Positions 24,727-37,899 of a stretch of 64,000 nucleotides of DNA are shown piece by piece. The DNA is from Rotaria sp. Silwood1 (lineage: Eukaryota > Rotifera > Eurotatoria > Philodinida > Philodinidae), in NCBI GenBank assembly GCA_905250075.1, contig CAJNOP010000176.1, positions 257,944-321,943 of the forward strand, read 5' to 3'. A model generated the notes under the pieces. The model searched no databases. It worked only from the letters and a program-made list of their open reading frames with translations, and had not been told where the DNA came from. Each line of letters opens with the position of its first letter. The stretch's first letter is position 1. A program made the position numbers and the translations under genes.

Positions 24727-25634
24727 CATAAAATGACATTATTTCTTTTTTTAGATGAACTAAATTTTTTTGTTAAGAAAATAAAAAATATTAATGAAAA
24801 AGAAAAATAACTATATATATATATATATATGTTCAATAAAAAAAAAAAATTTATAAGAAATATCAAGAGTTTACATATATCTAAATCATTAATCAATATG
24901 TCTAGATTAATTGTAACGAATCTAACAATAAATACAATGTAATCATCATCTTGAATCATGTTCTTTTTTTTTTCACTATAATTAAATGAACTATTCGATC
25001 AAGAATAAGACTTATGGTGTTTTTCTTATTATATTGATAAACAGATGTTGAGATTCCCTTTCTCTCTCGGTTTTTTTCTTCTTCTTACGTTATATCGTCT
25101 TCTAAACTTAATCATCTATTTGTGTACATAAGACGTTCAAGTGCAAAATAACAATGAGAATAATCAATCATATGCACTTTTTTTTTTCCTAAAGCTCAAA
25201 ATGACATCATTCAATAACCGTTTGACATTTAGGTAAATTTCGAGTTCAACTCGAATAAATATAGAAACCATACGGTCTAATTATCATCCAGAAGGAAATA
25301 CTTGACTATTAACATTCGATTGATGTTCTTCTTCTTCTTTTTCTTCTTCTTCAAATGAACAACTCTTTTTTATATCCGATATGACTAGCGAACTATAAGT
25401 ATACTCATATACGAGTAATTTAATTATCTATTGAGTACTACCTGCTTAAGCTGACAATGATTATTGATGGAGTCGATCGACTATATACTCGCGCAATCTG
25501 TAATTGAATAGCCCATCCGTTCGTCATTTATCATATTGTTCAATAAAGAGAGACATTGATCAATTTCTTTTTCTCTTTTTTTTTTTTTTCTTGATATTCT
25601 TCATTGCTACTCCTTGTCATTTCATCAGCAAAAT
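24727..25634. other. Intergenic, receptor 3' flank
   Basis: Holds the receptor 3' UTR region, a (TA)n run at about 24813-24831, several T runs and a (CTT)n-like stretch at 25328-25352. Nothing else is evident. Confidence 0.6.
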
Positions 25635-25731
25635 ATGTATGGGTTACTATGGTTTATACTTGTTGTTACGGTTCACGGTTCTTTATCTCGATTAGAATCG
25701 CAATTATCTAATATTGATGATGAAGATCTTT
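25635..25731 (+). CDS. Possible first exon of a secreted protein
   Basis: The frame starts MYGLLWFILVVTVHG, a good signal peptide, and continues about 17 acidic residues to a consensus donor (T|GTAAGT) in phase 1. An AG after a T-rich tract lies just upstream (TTTCATCAG). I found no phase-1 exon that clearly continues it. The Ig-domain gene at 28327 has its own signal peptide and needs a phase-0 join, so this exon does not belong there. It could be the start of an unrecognised gene with short exons, or chance. Confidence 0.35.
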
Positions 25732-25833
25732 GTAAGTATTAAAAAAATGAATGATATATTTCTTTATAAAAATTATTAAATGAATGAATAATTAATTGAG
25801 TATTAAGAAAAGATTTTATTTGTTTATTTTAAT

Positions 25834-26160
25834 TCAACAATGATTATTATTATGAGTCATTTTTTTAATTAAATGATTAATATTAGAAATCATTTCTGAA
25901 TTTTTATTTGAAATATAAAAGAATTTTTCTTCTTCATTTACTTGTAAATGTCTATGTAAATGTTTTTTACATAAAGCAATATATGATTGATGAGGCGAAG
26001 CAATATAATAATTAAGACGAAGTAGACGATGTCGTATACATAAATGAGAACAAATAGGAGCAGGTATTCGAGGTAAATCATGTTGAAGAGATATCGATTC
26101 AGGTTCCAATCGAACATTATCATTCGAATCTAATAGATAATTAAATAATTCTTTCGACAT
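25834..26160 (-). CDS. Hypothetical protein, 108 residues
   Basis: A single open frame starting MSKELFNYLLDS with three cysteines (ICSHLCI and ALCKK) and a His/Arg-rich middle (HLCIRHRLLRLNYY, KKHLHRHL). Codon choice is mixed and non-repetitive, like the real genes here, which argues against chance. It has no signal peptide or membrane segment. I do not recognise a family. A longer form would need a TTG start at 26172; ATG at 26160 is preferred. It lies opposite the possible intron following 25731. Confidence 0.45.
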   Translation of the reverse strand: MSKELFNYLLDSNDNVRLEPESISLQHDLPRIPAPICSHLCIRHRLLRLNYYIASPHQSYIALCKKHLHRHLQVNEEEKFFYISNKNSEMISNINHLIKKMTHNNNHC

Positions 26161-28326
26161 TATTTTATTCAATATTACAAAACAAAATACAAGATTGCTA
26201 CAGAACTATCCCGCTTTTTAAAATATCGAAAAAAATTTAATAAGTAGATTTAAGTTACAATTGTAAGGAACTGCAAAATATTAGTAATAATGCCAAGACA
26301 AACATCAAGTTGAAGAGAAAAAAATAGAATTCTTGATTATTTCTATATCCGAGTAAGGACAATAGAAAAAAAGTTTGACAACAATGAATTTTTCTATAGT
26401 GTTAAGCAATTAGCTCAAATTCCGAAAAAAATCGAACACGATAAAACATTGTCGAAATTATTTTAAAAAGTATAAAATTCTAAAGAAAACGAGGAGTTGC
26501 CACATTTTCTACGACCTTCCCTTGAGAAGTTAAAAACATAATTTTAAGTGATAGTCCTAGAAAGCGTGGCGATCACTTATATTGTTCAAAATTTTGTTCT
26601 CTTTAAAATGACTTCGACAAAGTCTTCTGAGACCTGAAAAATGATCGTGTCCAGGAGAGACTTTTAGTACTCGCAATGAAATTTTCTACTCTACACATTA
26701 CTCAGATTACTAGAACTCATCGAATTAGTTCCCGACTCGATGAACTTCATCGTTCAATTTTATAGAAACTTTGCCATCATAGTTTATCTATGAAATCTTG
26801 CTCTAGTATGCATTAGATAATATTAAAATCACTATCTGAAACAAAATCAAAGAAAAATGATAGTCTACTATGAATTATAGTTTGTCCTATAACAATCATA
26901 ACAAATCGATTGAAACTTTCATTTTGTTATATTAATTATACTAATAATTCCGATAAGAAATTAATTATCTTATTAAATAAAAATAGTAGATTACGAATTT
27001 TAAATTTTTCAATAGTCTTTATCAACAATAAATTCTCAGAAAAAAATAAGCACGTCTGTTTTAGTTGCAGTATTACGAACGTGTTTTACTGTATAGTAAA
27101 CGATCAAGTACTCATTTTTCAGATTGTTATTAACTTTGTACATCACAATAAAATACTTTTGTAATATTATGCCTATCAAATGTCAATGTATGACCACAAA
27201 TTGCATGAAACAAAAGTATACATTACCGTTTTTAGTTGTCTCAATGATTGTAATGATTATCTTGACTTGTTTGAATTACAGACATTCTCTTATGTAATTT
27301 GAATTTTAATATACAAAAAGAAAAGAAAATGTTAAACATTTCATATTCTATATAATGAAATGATCTTTTTTTGTTTTTAGAAGCTTACGTAAAATAAAAT
27401 TTCCCGATACATAAGAGTTAAAAGATTAATTCAGTAATACAGCTTTCTTTTTTCATTTTAAGTACTTTATAAATCGAATTGCCTTAAGGATGTTGTTTTT
27501 TTTTTTTGAATTATTTATAAAAAGAAAATTATAGACGAGATAAACTTTATATTCACATAACTATCATTTTTATAAATAACAATTTAAAATCAATTTTGAA
27601 AAAACAAAAAAACGTTATAATTCAATTTATTCGTTTTTATTCTGACATAAATCTTTGTCTGATGTAGCGGCAGATGTTCTTTTTTTTTTTTTTGATTATC
27701 ATTTTATGTTAACATTTGGTTACATCAGATTCGAACAGCTTGAAAGAATTCGTCTGGAAAATGCCACATAGTATGTTTATTTCCGTCTTAAGTTTAACGT
27801 CGGTCAACTTCACTACCTGCTTATGATTAGAAAGGAGAGAAAGAGAGAAAAAACGATCATTACTGCTCAACCGTATATAATATGTTCACTTGGCCTTGGT
27901 CATCATTACTTGTATTTCCAAATGAATGATCAAACAAAAAAAAAATTCATTCATGCTTCTTATGTTCGTTCAAAACTGCCACACCCGATATGTCATCGTC
28001 ATCATCATTCAATTAACTGACCACTGTTAGAAGATCGTAATCATCTATTTCGGCTTTTTGCGATCAGTAATCACGAAATAAGACATAATTAGCAGCGGGC
28101 GTTAGTTTTTTTTTTTTGCGTTTCTTTTTATTTGAGAGACATGCATATATATATATATGCATGTATATAAACGTTCAATGTTTTGGAATAGAAGAACGAG
28201 GGCACAAAAGGAAAAAGAGAAAGAGAAAAAAAAAGAAAAAAGAGCGAGAGTGAACAAGAGAAGAAAAAGAAAAATAATTGTCCATTTTTACTTGACACCT
28301 TGTCCAAAGAAGAACAGAAGAAAATT
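26161..28326. other. Intergenic, mostly featureless
   Basis: Contains one dispersed repeat (26566-26795), A/T-rich filler, a TATATATA palindrome at 28144-28165 and a purine-rich A/G stretch at 28200-28270 just before the Ig gene. No coding exon is convincing. Confidence 0.6.
26566..26795. repeat. Dispersed repeat related to 4047-4172
   Basis: Shares GTGGCGATCACTTAT, a TTCGACAAAGTCTTCTGAGACCTG block and CATCATAGTTTATCTATGAAA with the copy near 4.1 kb, in the same order. No terminal repeat is visible. Confidence 0.5.
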
Positions 28327-31300
28327 ATGTTGTTACTATATATCCTTGTTCATTTAGCTGGTTCTCTTGTGGCTTTTGATACAACAACAGAATATTATAC
28401 AGTACCTGTTAGTGGTAAATGTGTTTTAACTTGTTATGTGGCTGAAGTTCGTTCATTTAAAGTAAGTTTTTAATCATTTTATTCTATCGTTGAAATAACA
28501 ACCACATTGGTTCTGTCATCACTTTCTTCCTTTACTTTTCTATGTATATGTCTATTGCAATATGATCTGTTGACCAGACGTAATTCTACTGTTTGTTGGT
28601 TCAACAAACTTTTCTATGTGTGTATGTTGATAACCAACATTTGTGCTGTATGTTATCATAGTCGCATCCATTCAAGATGAGCTAATTAGATTGATATCAC
28701 TCCCACCCTCTCTTTTCCAATCAATGATAAGAATCTAACTATTCTATGTCTGGTTTGATGTGGTAATACAAAGATAAACATTGAAGATACCAGGCATAAA
28801 TTAACTTATTGAATGAATTCTATATATATATATGTGTGTGTATGTCAGTTATTAAATTGTTCATAGTATGGAAATTTCTAAAATTTCATTTACTATCGTG
28901 TCCGAAAAAAGCTAATAATATTCTCGTTCTCTTCCGCTTTGATATCAAGTGTTTAGAATGAAGAAGAAAAACAAATACGACCTATTGTACACATACAAGG
29001 TCATCGATCTTTATTGAAATGACCGGCCATAGAAAAGATTTCTTTCTTTATATATATATATGTGTACAGATGTTGTCCGATATGGGCAATTTGGTATTTA
29101 TATTGTTATGCGCAACATATTGCTTAGATGATGACAATCAAAATTTTAAATGTCCATATGCAGATGACGATTATATGTCTCTTGTGAATTGAGTATGTTC
29201 GATTTACAAGGCTAAAATATATTGACCAATCATAGTGAATTAATAATCAATAATTGAATTGTATATATATGTAGGTTCTATGGCAAAAAATAGATCGACC
29301 AATTGTAGGCGGAAATCAAACAAATGTACAACAACAGCAACAAGAACAACTTACATTGATTGCTTTCGATGGTATAGTCTATTCAAATAAAGATCATTAT
29401 CGTCTTGAATCGGACTATGTTGGATCATATAATTTAATAATTGATCGTGTTAATGAAGATGATCAAGGTGAATATCAATGTCAAATAAATACTGAACCAA
29501 GAAAAACAAAACGAATTTTTCTAACAGTTCAAGGTAAAATTAAAAATTTATTTTTTTGTTTGATTATTGTTAAAAAATACTTTACACTATAACACATTGT
29601 CTTTAATAAGTGAAAATGATAGAAAACAGTTAAGATATTTATCAATAATGTGTCTGGACATACTGTGACACATTACAATTAACATTTTTATATTCGTCAC
29701 AGATACGGATATGAACAGTATAATGTTTATTATAATATATAAATATTCTCCTAAGGAAATTTTTCTCGAATTATTTAATATATCATGATAAGAATTAAGA
29801 TGTTGCTTTCAAAATTTTATACAATTGATAGATATATATCTATTCAACCATAAATATTGATAATAAAATGAATTTAATTTATTCTATTGAGTTTTTTTTT
29901 AATAGAAAAAAAGTTTCGATTAATTTCTTTTTTCTTTTTAGTTCCACCACGTATTGTTGATTTTCGTCCAAATCCACCATTACATTCAATTCGTGCTGGT
30001 TCATCTTTAACATTATCATGTCGTGCTGAAGGTACACCAACGCCAGAAATACGTTGGCGCATTCGAGATGTCGATATACATCAAGGCGATCTATGTAAGT
30101 AGACATGTTAATGAGTGAATATATATATATGTGTGTGTGATCAATCCTTGATCAATCATCTTTTGACAAATTCACATGCACGCATGCACACACACACACA
30201 CACATCGACTTTTAAGCTACTTATACTGATCATATTGCGCAAAGACCACGATAGACAGACAGACAAATCGAGAACAATAGGACACCCTTCTATGTGAAAT
30301 TTTTCATCGAGCACGTGTCATGATGTTCATCTATAAGGTCAAGTAGAATGTCTACTTGAACTTTTTTTTTATATTTTAATCTTATCTTTCCATTGACAAT
30401 TCTTTATAATGTCTTTTTTTCTTTTTTTGTGTTTATTAGTACCGCCTGATAATAGCAATATTTGGTTTATTCCATCCATAAGTAATACATTTCCACGTAC
30501 AGTTGAATGTATTGCTGATAATGGTGTTTTACCAGCTTCAAATCGAATATTTACAATAAATGTTGAATGTAAATTAATTTTTCTTTTATGAAATAAAAAA
30601 AAGAATTTTTTTTTGTTTTTTATTTATTTATTTAGATCCACCTGTTATAATTCTTAATAATGATTTAATTCAAACTGAACAATATCAAAATGTAACTATT
30701 GAATGTCATGCATTAAGTCGACCATTTGCACGAATAATTTGGGAAAAAAATGGAAAAATAATTGAAAAGAATAAAATAAGTAACACTCGAGTTAATCAAA
30801 CAATGACAACAAGTCGATTGACAATTCAGGTATTCATATATAAATATATTCTATTCATAGTCAAATATATATTTGAATAGATGAACAATAATGATGATTT
30901 AGGACAATACCATTGTATAGCTGAAAATATTCATGGTCGAATGGAATCTATTGTACATGTACTACGTATGTTTTGAAGTATTCTTTTTTTTGTTCTTCAA
31001 TATAAAAAAAAATTTTAATATATTATACAGAAGAATCAATGCAAGGAATAAAAAATGAAAAAAATTATCGACATTCAAAACATAATTTATCAAGAATAAG
31101 TACAAATCGATTATTCACAAGTATAAACATTTGTTTTTTTTTTAAATTAAAATTAATTTCATTTTTTGTTTTGTTTTTCAATAGTAATAAAATTACCAAC
31201 AACAACAACAAGTAGTGTTTATATTGAACGTGATATTCATATTAGTTCATCATCATCATCATATCATTTATGGACAACAAATATATATCTGTTGTTTTTA

Positions 31301-31327
31301 TTTCAATTTCTAACTATTTACAGATAA
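28327..31327 (+). CDS. Three-Ig cell-surface protein, IgLON/lachesin-like
   Basis: Eight exons: 28327-28461, 29275-29533, 29942-30094, 30440-30568, 30636-30829, 30881-30965, 31031-31120 and 31185-31327, giving 395 residues in one frame. A signal peptide (MLLLYILVHLAGSLVAF) is followed by three Ig domains. Ig1 has Cys in KCVLTCYV, Trp in VLWQK and Cys in GEYQCQI. Ig2 has LTLSCRAEG, IRWRI and VECIADNG. Ig3 has VTIECHALS, IIWEKNG and GQYHCIAEN. A Thr/Ser stalk and a hydrophobic C-terminus (IYLLFLFQFLTIY) then end the protein almost at once, as expected for a GPI-anchor signal. Domain order, size and tail match the lachesin/IgLON group of adhesion molecules, which act in septate junctions and neural adhesion in other animals. 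Convergent with the TMEM272-like gene, with 154 bp between stops. Intron 1 (813 bp) is the longest. Confidence 0.9.
30184..30203 (+). repeat. (CA)n microsatellite in Ig-gene intron
   Basis: About ten CA units (CACACACACACACACACA) in intron 3 of the IgLON-like gene. A (TA)n at 31413-31432 lies just after that gene, between it and the convergent TMEM272-like gene. Confidence 0.8.
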
Positions 31328-31481
31328 AAATTATCTAGATTTTTTTTTTTTGCACGTCCGTGTGTGTGTGTGTATGCGTATCTCTGTGTGTGTGCTACAG
31401 TGATATTTAATTATATATATATATATATATATTTATTAAAAGAAACAAAAAAAAGAAAAGAATGAAAAATCTTAAGTACAG

Positions 31482-34400
31482 TCATGTACATCCAGTTTCA
31501 TCAGCCTCTTGGATGGCACGACGACGATTTTGAATATGAACAGTACATACAACAATAAGTACAATTAATATAATTAATGTAACAAGTGCATAGGTATAAG
31601 CGACACTTATCATTGTTAAAAGATAAACATTTTTAGTACACCAATTTTCTGGATCTTCAGTTGTTTGTTCAAAACGTGGTAAACGATAACGATATATAAT
31701 ATGATTACCATATATAAACCATACAATAAGAAATAATGTTGTTAGAATATCCATAAATGTCTAAATAATAATAAAATTTTTTTTATTTCTAATTAAAATA
31801 ATATTTAGAATTTTATTATAATAATGTTGATAATATCATGGTTTTTTTTTTATCATGAAGGAAGTTATCGTAAAATTAGGAATTATTGATTAGTCAAATC
31901 TTTTTTTTTTTTGTAACAAGGTGATATCTAAGTCGATTTCTTTTGTCATTTAATATAATTAAAACTTGATTTGTAATAAATATAGAAAAGATATTGAAGT
32001 TTATTTATATGACATAAACACTTTTTTTTTCTTTTTTACTATCAAGAAGATGAGCTAAAAGATTATTTTTTCTAATTGTAACATTATTTTTTTTTGTTGA
32101 TTTATAACCTATCAGAATTGAAAAATAGGAGATTTGATAGACATGCCTATTGATATCGAATGATTATGTGAAATGAAATAATCAGGAGGTTTTAGTGTAA
32201 AATTATCATCATTGGTATCTTCTTTTTTCATCAACGCATGGTTTTTACTGAACAATTTCCGAATTTTACCGTAAAAGCTTTGTCTTAGGGAGAAAAAACT
32301 AAAACAAACAGTTATGATGGTATCCAACATTTTTTTTTAAAAAGAACGTTATCATCAATAGAAACATCAAAAAGAAGTACTTTCAATCAGCAAAGATTGG
32401 TAATGTACTTTTTTACTTTCACATCCGAAATAGAATGACGGACATCAACACTATGTAATGCAAATATTGCCACTTTTTCAGTCAAACTTATATGTAATGA
32501 TTGATGATTTTAAAGCAAAAACATAACTACAATGAAAACAACTTGACAATATGATAATATTCTCATTCGTAACTATTTCTAAAAGAATTTACTTAAATTA
32601 ACACTTTCTCTTATATATATATAATAAATCTACACGTTTTAGTAGTTTTTTTTAAATATAGATTTGTAGTAATTAAATATGTAAACATAAATATCATAGT
32701 AATATTCAAAAGAATATATTTTTACGAATTATTTTATAAATTTACTTAATATTTATTCGTTTTAGAATAATATGAAAAAATTTTTTATGATTTAATAGAA
32801 TAAATCATGAGAAAGAAAAACAAAAAACACAATCTCTAATTATAAATTTAAACTTGCGAACTGATTGTTATAATTGTGTTTTGTTCAAAAAATGTTATAA
32901 ATAATAAATCTCGTTTGACTCCGGAGAAATAAGTATTGCATATTTTTCCCGTTCGTTGTATGTTGATTAGAAAACTATTTATAAATTAATATGACAAAAA
33001 TATAATCTTATTTTTTTTTTGCTTTATTAGTTGTATTAATATCATAAGAAAAATAAAAAAATAGATTTTTTTTTTTCAAATCATTTTGAATTCATTCTCA
33101 AAGATTTCTATATTCGTAAAAATAATAAAATCATTCCTTTTTTCTTTTTCTATTTAGTCAACATTCAATTAAAACGGATGTATACAATGCAGGAAGTCTA
33201 TCGAGAGAAAAAGTTCAAATCTTGAGGTGATAGAGTTTGTTATTTACTTCTATTTGCAAAAACCCTCGATTCTTCGTTTTCATGTTTGTTAAAATGGTAG
33301 CTCGATACTTTTTTTTTTGTTCTTTTTGTATGCCAAAATAAATTTAAAATGTAAGAAATTCTTTCTGTTTTCTTTTTAATGTAAGAAACCAATTCATTAA
33401 TAAAAAGAAATGGAAATTCTTTTTATATTATCGAATATTTTCTATTCTTTTTTTTTTTTTGGTAATACTTGTTCAAATTATTTCATTATATTTATTGATT
33501 GTAATCTTCTAAATAAAAAAATTCTCATGAGATTTATGCCTTAGAGTTCCAAAACTATCTATTGTTTATTGTTCAATTCATGTCAAAATAATTCTATTAA
33601 ATGAGTAAAAGAGTCAAAAAAAAAAAAAGTTAAGTTCTTTATTCATAATTTTTTTTTTTTTTGCTTTCTATATTGTGCAAATCGAATAATTAATCAATTT
33701 AATCTCTTGTGTCTATAAATCTCAAAAGAGAATTAATATAAGATTAGTTTTGTTTTGTTTTTTTTAATATGTTAACAAAACATAATTATAATCCAATAAG
33801 AAAAATAAAGATTAATTAGATCCTTTTTTTGTTTTTTAGTTTTGTTTAAAATTAAATCATACCGATCCATTATGAGTATCAGTTGTTTCTTCTTCAGCTG
33901 GTTCACGATGACGATTATATTGTTTCCAAAGTACTTGAAGTAATTTAAGAGAAGCTATTGCACCACCAACAAGTACAAATACAGGAATATTTCGATTTAA
34001 TGGACATTCTTCTAAATTTGATATACCTGAAACAAATAAAAAAAAATAAAAATATTAATGAAATAAACTCTAATAGAAATCTTACCAACACCAATCATCA
34101 TCAATGGTAAAATAAGAGATAAAGCAAATACAAGTGAAGCAATTTCTAATTTAAAAAAATCAAACGATGAAAATATTTAAGTGTACATTTATTTTTTTTT
34201 TTTTTCGAATATTTTTCATACTCGTTTGAAGTAAAATTGAAGTTGTCTTTCGAGTAAATTCAAAAAAATGTTCAGCATCAGTATATTCTTCATATATACG
34301 AGAAAATACAGAAATATTTGTTTGTCGTTCTTTAAGCTCATTAACTGACCATCGAGATTGATAAGCATTGTTCGGCTCATCACCGTACTTAAAAAAAAAA

Positions 34401-34501
34401 AAGAAGAAGAAGTAAAGCAATTTTAGTAAATATCTATTTTAAATATAATTTTTATATAGATATAAATAACCATATACCTTATCGTTAGCTACTGAATCCA
34501 T
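31482..34501 (-). CDS. TMEM272-like multipass membrane protein
   Basis: Five exons on the minus strand: 34478-34501, 34222-34387, 34086-34145, 33863-34026 and 31482-31760, giving 230 residues in one frame. A soluble N-terminal part of about 60 residues is followed by four hydrophobic segments: IASLVFALSLILPLMMIGV, IPVFVLVGGAIASLKLLQ, ILTTLFLIVWFIYGN and the YLLTMISVAYTYALV to LIVLIVV stretch. Features of the TMEM272 family are visible: the EECPLNRNIPVFVLVGG block, LWKQY after helix two, VWFIYGN, and EDPENWCTKNVYL before the last helix. The molecular role of the family is not known to me. Intron 4 is about 2.1 kb while the others are 76-90 bp. Its donor (TCG|GTATGA) contains an in-frame TGA, so retention would end the protein three bases later after two membrane helices. 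Confidence 0.85.
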
Positions 34502-36762
34502 TTCAAATATTTACTTTCTGAACAAAGTAAAGTAACTTACATTTTCCATATAACATGACAGACTTGACTTGTTCGTGTGAAATAATGAGGATATCAGAAG
34601 AAGAAGAAAAAAAAAACAGAAAGAAGATGAATTGTCTGCTTTTGTTCCTGTTTGTATTACTATTTCTATCTAAAATTTTCCTATATAATCCTAATATAAT
34701 TTGTATTGAACTTGCGAAAAGTAAAATGAATGAATGAAAAAAATACAAAAAAGAGAGAAAACAATACAAGCAATTTTTTTGCTTTCATTATCATGGCCGA
34801 ACAAAAAAAAAAAAAAACTAATCATAATCTATCAGTTTTTAGAGACGAATACAAGAGAAAAAAAAAAGGAAAAGTCAGAACATCGTTGATGAATTTTGAC
34901 AAGAACACGTATGTGTGAGAAAGGAAAAGTTTACATGCTTTCATCTAACTCGTTTAGAAAATAATTGATCAATAATAATTTCTTTTTTTTTTTTTCTTCA
35001 GTTCTTAGTCACACTCTATTCTTTTTTTATGAGTTTTAAATATATGACAAGTGTTTCATTCTAACTCTTCATGTATATATATAAGTGCTTGTTTTTTATA
35101 TGCTTGAATAGAACACATAATTAGTCAAAAATTCAAATTATAATCATTCTACTATACAACCGGACATACTTATTCTTGAAACCATGCAATGATAACAAGC
35201 AATTTCTTCTTACCTTTATCATATTTATTCTTCAACAAGTTTTACTCATACTTATTATATACTTGCGTACTTTATTTTTATCAACATAGACATGATTAGT
35301 GTAATAATTTACTCAGAAAGTCAAAACATCATCATCAACAATAAAGTTTAAAAATTTTCTTTAACATTAATTAATTATTCATTATTGTATACCTTATTGT
35401 TAATACATGGTTGTTGTTGCTCTTTCTTAACCGAATGGCTCATTGGATTAGATGTTGGTTACATTTCCATATTGTTTTTGATATATATATATATTCCCTC
35501 TACTGAAAGTATCTATATATGAACTCTTTTTATATATTAATAGAAAAAAAAGGGAGAGTAATGTAAAGTAGAGAGAAAGAGAAAAAGGCATAAACAAATA
35601 CAAACAGGTTGTCAACTAAATTACAATTGCTATTTCTTCTCTCTTGCGTGTTTTTCTTGTTTCTTTTTTTTTTTCTCTTCTTCTTCTTTCTCTATATATT
35701 ATTGGTAATTCTCTATTAAATCGTGACATACTAATAGAATGGATCAGTAAAATAATCTAGAACGAAATAATTAATCCTTTGTTTTCTCAATTAAGTAGTT
35801 GTTGACATCACAATTTAAAATGTACTCTATGATTGTATATTTGTTAATTGACATACATCTAATATTATTCATGAAACAGAAGTTAACATATGTGACTTTT
35901 TTTACTTTTTCCTAATAAATTTCATGTTATAAGAACAAAAACCAAAAAGAATTTTTTGAAATCGATTCAATATTGATTGTTTTTTTTGTTTTTTATTGCA
36001 AATATATATATATTGAAATTTTTTTTCGAATAGATAGATTTCTAATTGAATAAATGTGTTAAAAATTAATTACTATCCGGACGTCTACATTTTTATCGAT
36101 AGGATTGTTCACTATTTTTTAATTATATACTAGTTGAAACAAATGAATAAGTATTCAATTAATTTCACAAAATATATATTTATTATTTAATTGAAAAAGA
36201 TCAGACAAATAACTTCATCATTTTTTTTTAGGTAATTGATTACTTAACAAGTTTTTTTTTTTTTTTGTTGTTGACAAAACAGCTGGTTTATTATATATGA
36301 AGTTTCTAGAATCAATAATAGAAAAACATTAGTCAGTTATTAATTTTACTCAACAACCTTTCTATTTTACTTCTGTTTATCTGTAGGACATTTTCAAAAA
36401 AAAAAGAAACAATCATAATTACATACAAAAGATCGACTGTACTTCAATAATTTATCAAATTTAAATATAAAAATATTTAAAATCTCTGTTTGATCAATTA
36501 TTATATATAAGTTTGAATTGAAGATGAACATATTTGCACTCAGTTAGTGATGTCAGCTGTTCAATCCAGGTCTGGTATTAAGGAAGCTCAATACACGTGC
36601 TTATCAATTTAAGCATTGTTAGGCTTTTCTGTTGATTGTAAATGTTCGTTTGAAAGTTGTCGTATAGTGGCATTACTTTTGAGCTAATTTCTTTCTCTCA
36701 TAATGAGGGAAACATTTCAAGAAATAAATTGTTTTTGAGTTCGCACTCTATGCATTAGGTAT

Positions 36763-36909
36763 CTACCAAGGACAAAATTATCGCAAATCGTATTTTTGAT
36801 GGATGAGAAATCAAGACAAAGTTTTCAAAAAACCTTGTGTTATTTCTTGTTGATTACTCATGAAAATATTCATCAAAAATACGATTTGCCATAATTTTGT
36901 TCTTGGTAG
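36763..36909. repeat. Hairpin, about 48-bp arms
   Basis: CTACCAAGGACAAAATTATC at 36763 onward is the inverted copy of the block ending CTTGGTAG at 36909, with CAAATCGTATTTTTGATG shared inside both arms. The loop is about 50 bp. It sits in a longer unclassified repeat-like stretch (about 36540-37270). Confidence 0.7.
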
Positions 36910-37718
36910 TATAGTAATTTTAGGTTATGCTATCTTACGTGCAAACAAATCGAATAGCAGTATTTCGACCCGAAATTTCGTCCACGGAGAGATTTACTTG
37001 AGACTAGAATGTTTTGGAAATTTTAGCTCAAACCAATGTTTTCACAAGATATTGAATTTCCAAAATTCACTTACATTTCGTGTGTAGGAAATATTTCAGG
37101 TCAAAAAAAACCGTCATTCAATTTGTTTGTACATTCCATGTTATAGCCTAAGATCCCAGTAAAATGACTATAACTCTTGAGAAAGGATATCCATGGCGAT
37201 GCAGTAGGCTTCTAGTTGTAATAGATATCTATGCTTCGTGGTGAAGCTCTAAGAACACTTGAAATAATTCCTTTGTAAGGCAGATTTTGTTCAATGAAAC
37301 AGTAGTTTACCAGTTTATGTAAACAGTAAACTATACCTTTCTTTATTGTGTGAATCATGAGTTAAAAGAAATGTTGAAGTATAGGAATAAAAATTTGAGT
37401 CTACACTTTTCTGCAAGACGCATTTTTCGTATGGCAGGCAGACCTAATGACTTTCTTGCTCGGAAACAGATTTCTTTATTTAGAAATGATCGGAAATGCC
37501 GCAGAAAAGCGGTTCTTTGTTTTAGGGAAAAGAATTTTGCAACAAAAATTTCCGGAGGATGGCCTTTGCCTTTACTTTTTTCTTCAAAATTGTTTTCTGT
37601 TACATATCATTCAGTGTAATTTAATATCCTTATTTCATAGGGCTAGTCATTTGCACCGGCAGGCTACAAAAAAAATAGACCTTTTTCTTCTCATCAGCTG
37701 CTAAACATAACTCTGAAA

Positions 37719-37899
37719 CAGAGATGGACAAAATCGTACCGCGCCTAGGCGCTACGCACATCTCTCTTTCTTTTTGCTCTACCAATCAGTTTCTCAAACT
37801 CCACTGAATACCGGGATGCTCTAAGCATGCGCTCATCAAAGCTCAGACTAGTGTAGCGTAGGCGTGAGCAACGGCGCGGTGCGACTTAGTCCATCTCTG
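37719..37899 (+). mobile_element. hAT-like MITE, copy 1 of 3 (181 bp)
   Basis: The ends CAGAGATGGACAAAATCG and, inverted, CAGAGATGGACTAAGTCG pair for about 27 bp. Flanks CTCTGAAA (37711-37718) and CTCTGAGA (37900-37907) are an 8-bp duplication with one mismatch. The GC-rich body includes GGCGCTACGCACATCTC and AAGCATGCGCTCATC, both shared with the copies at 61748 and 63607. It lacks about 20 bp near each GC-rich end that the other two have. Confidence 0.88.

Noticed and set aside
32112-32330. Minus-strand ORF of 72 codons inside the long TMEM272-like intron, with an acceptor-like TTTTAG near its start
   Set aside because: Codon choice differs from the real genes, the phase does not fit the neighbouring exons, and no family is recognised. 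An alternative last exon cannot be fully excluded.
37350-37704. Two overlapping ORFs of 85-89 codons in a GC-balanced patch
   Set aside because: Overlapping frames, no recognisable domain, next to repeat-derived DNA. Not supported as a gene.
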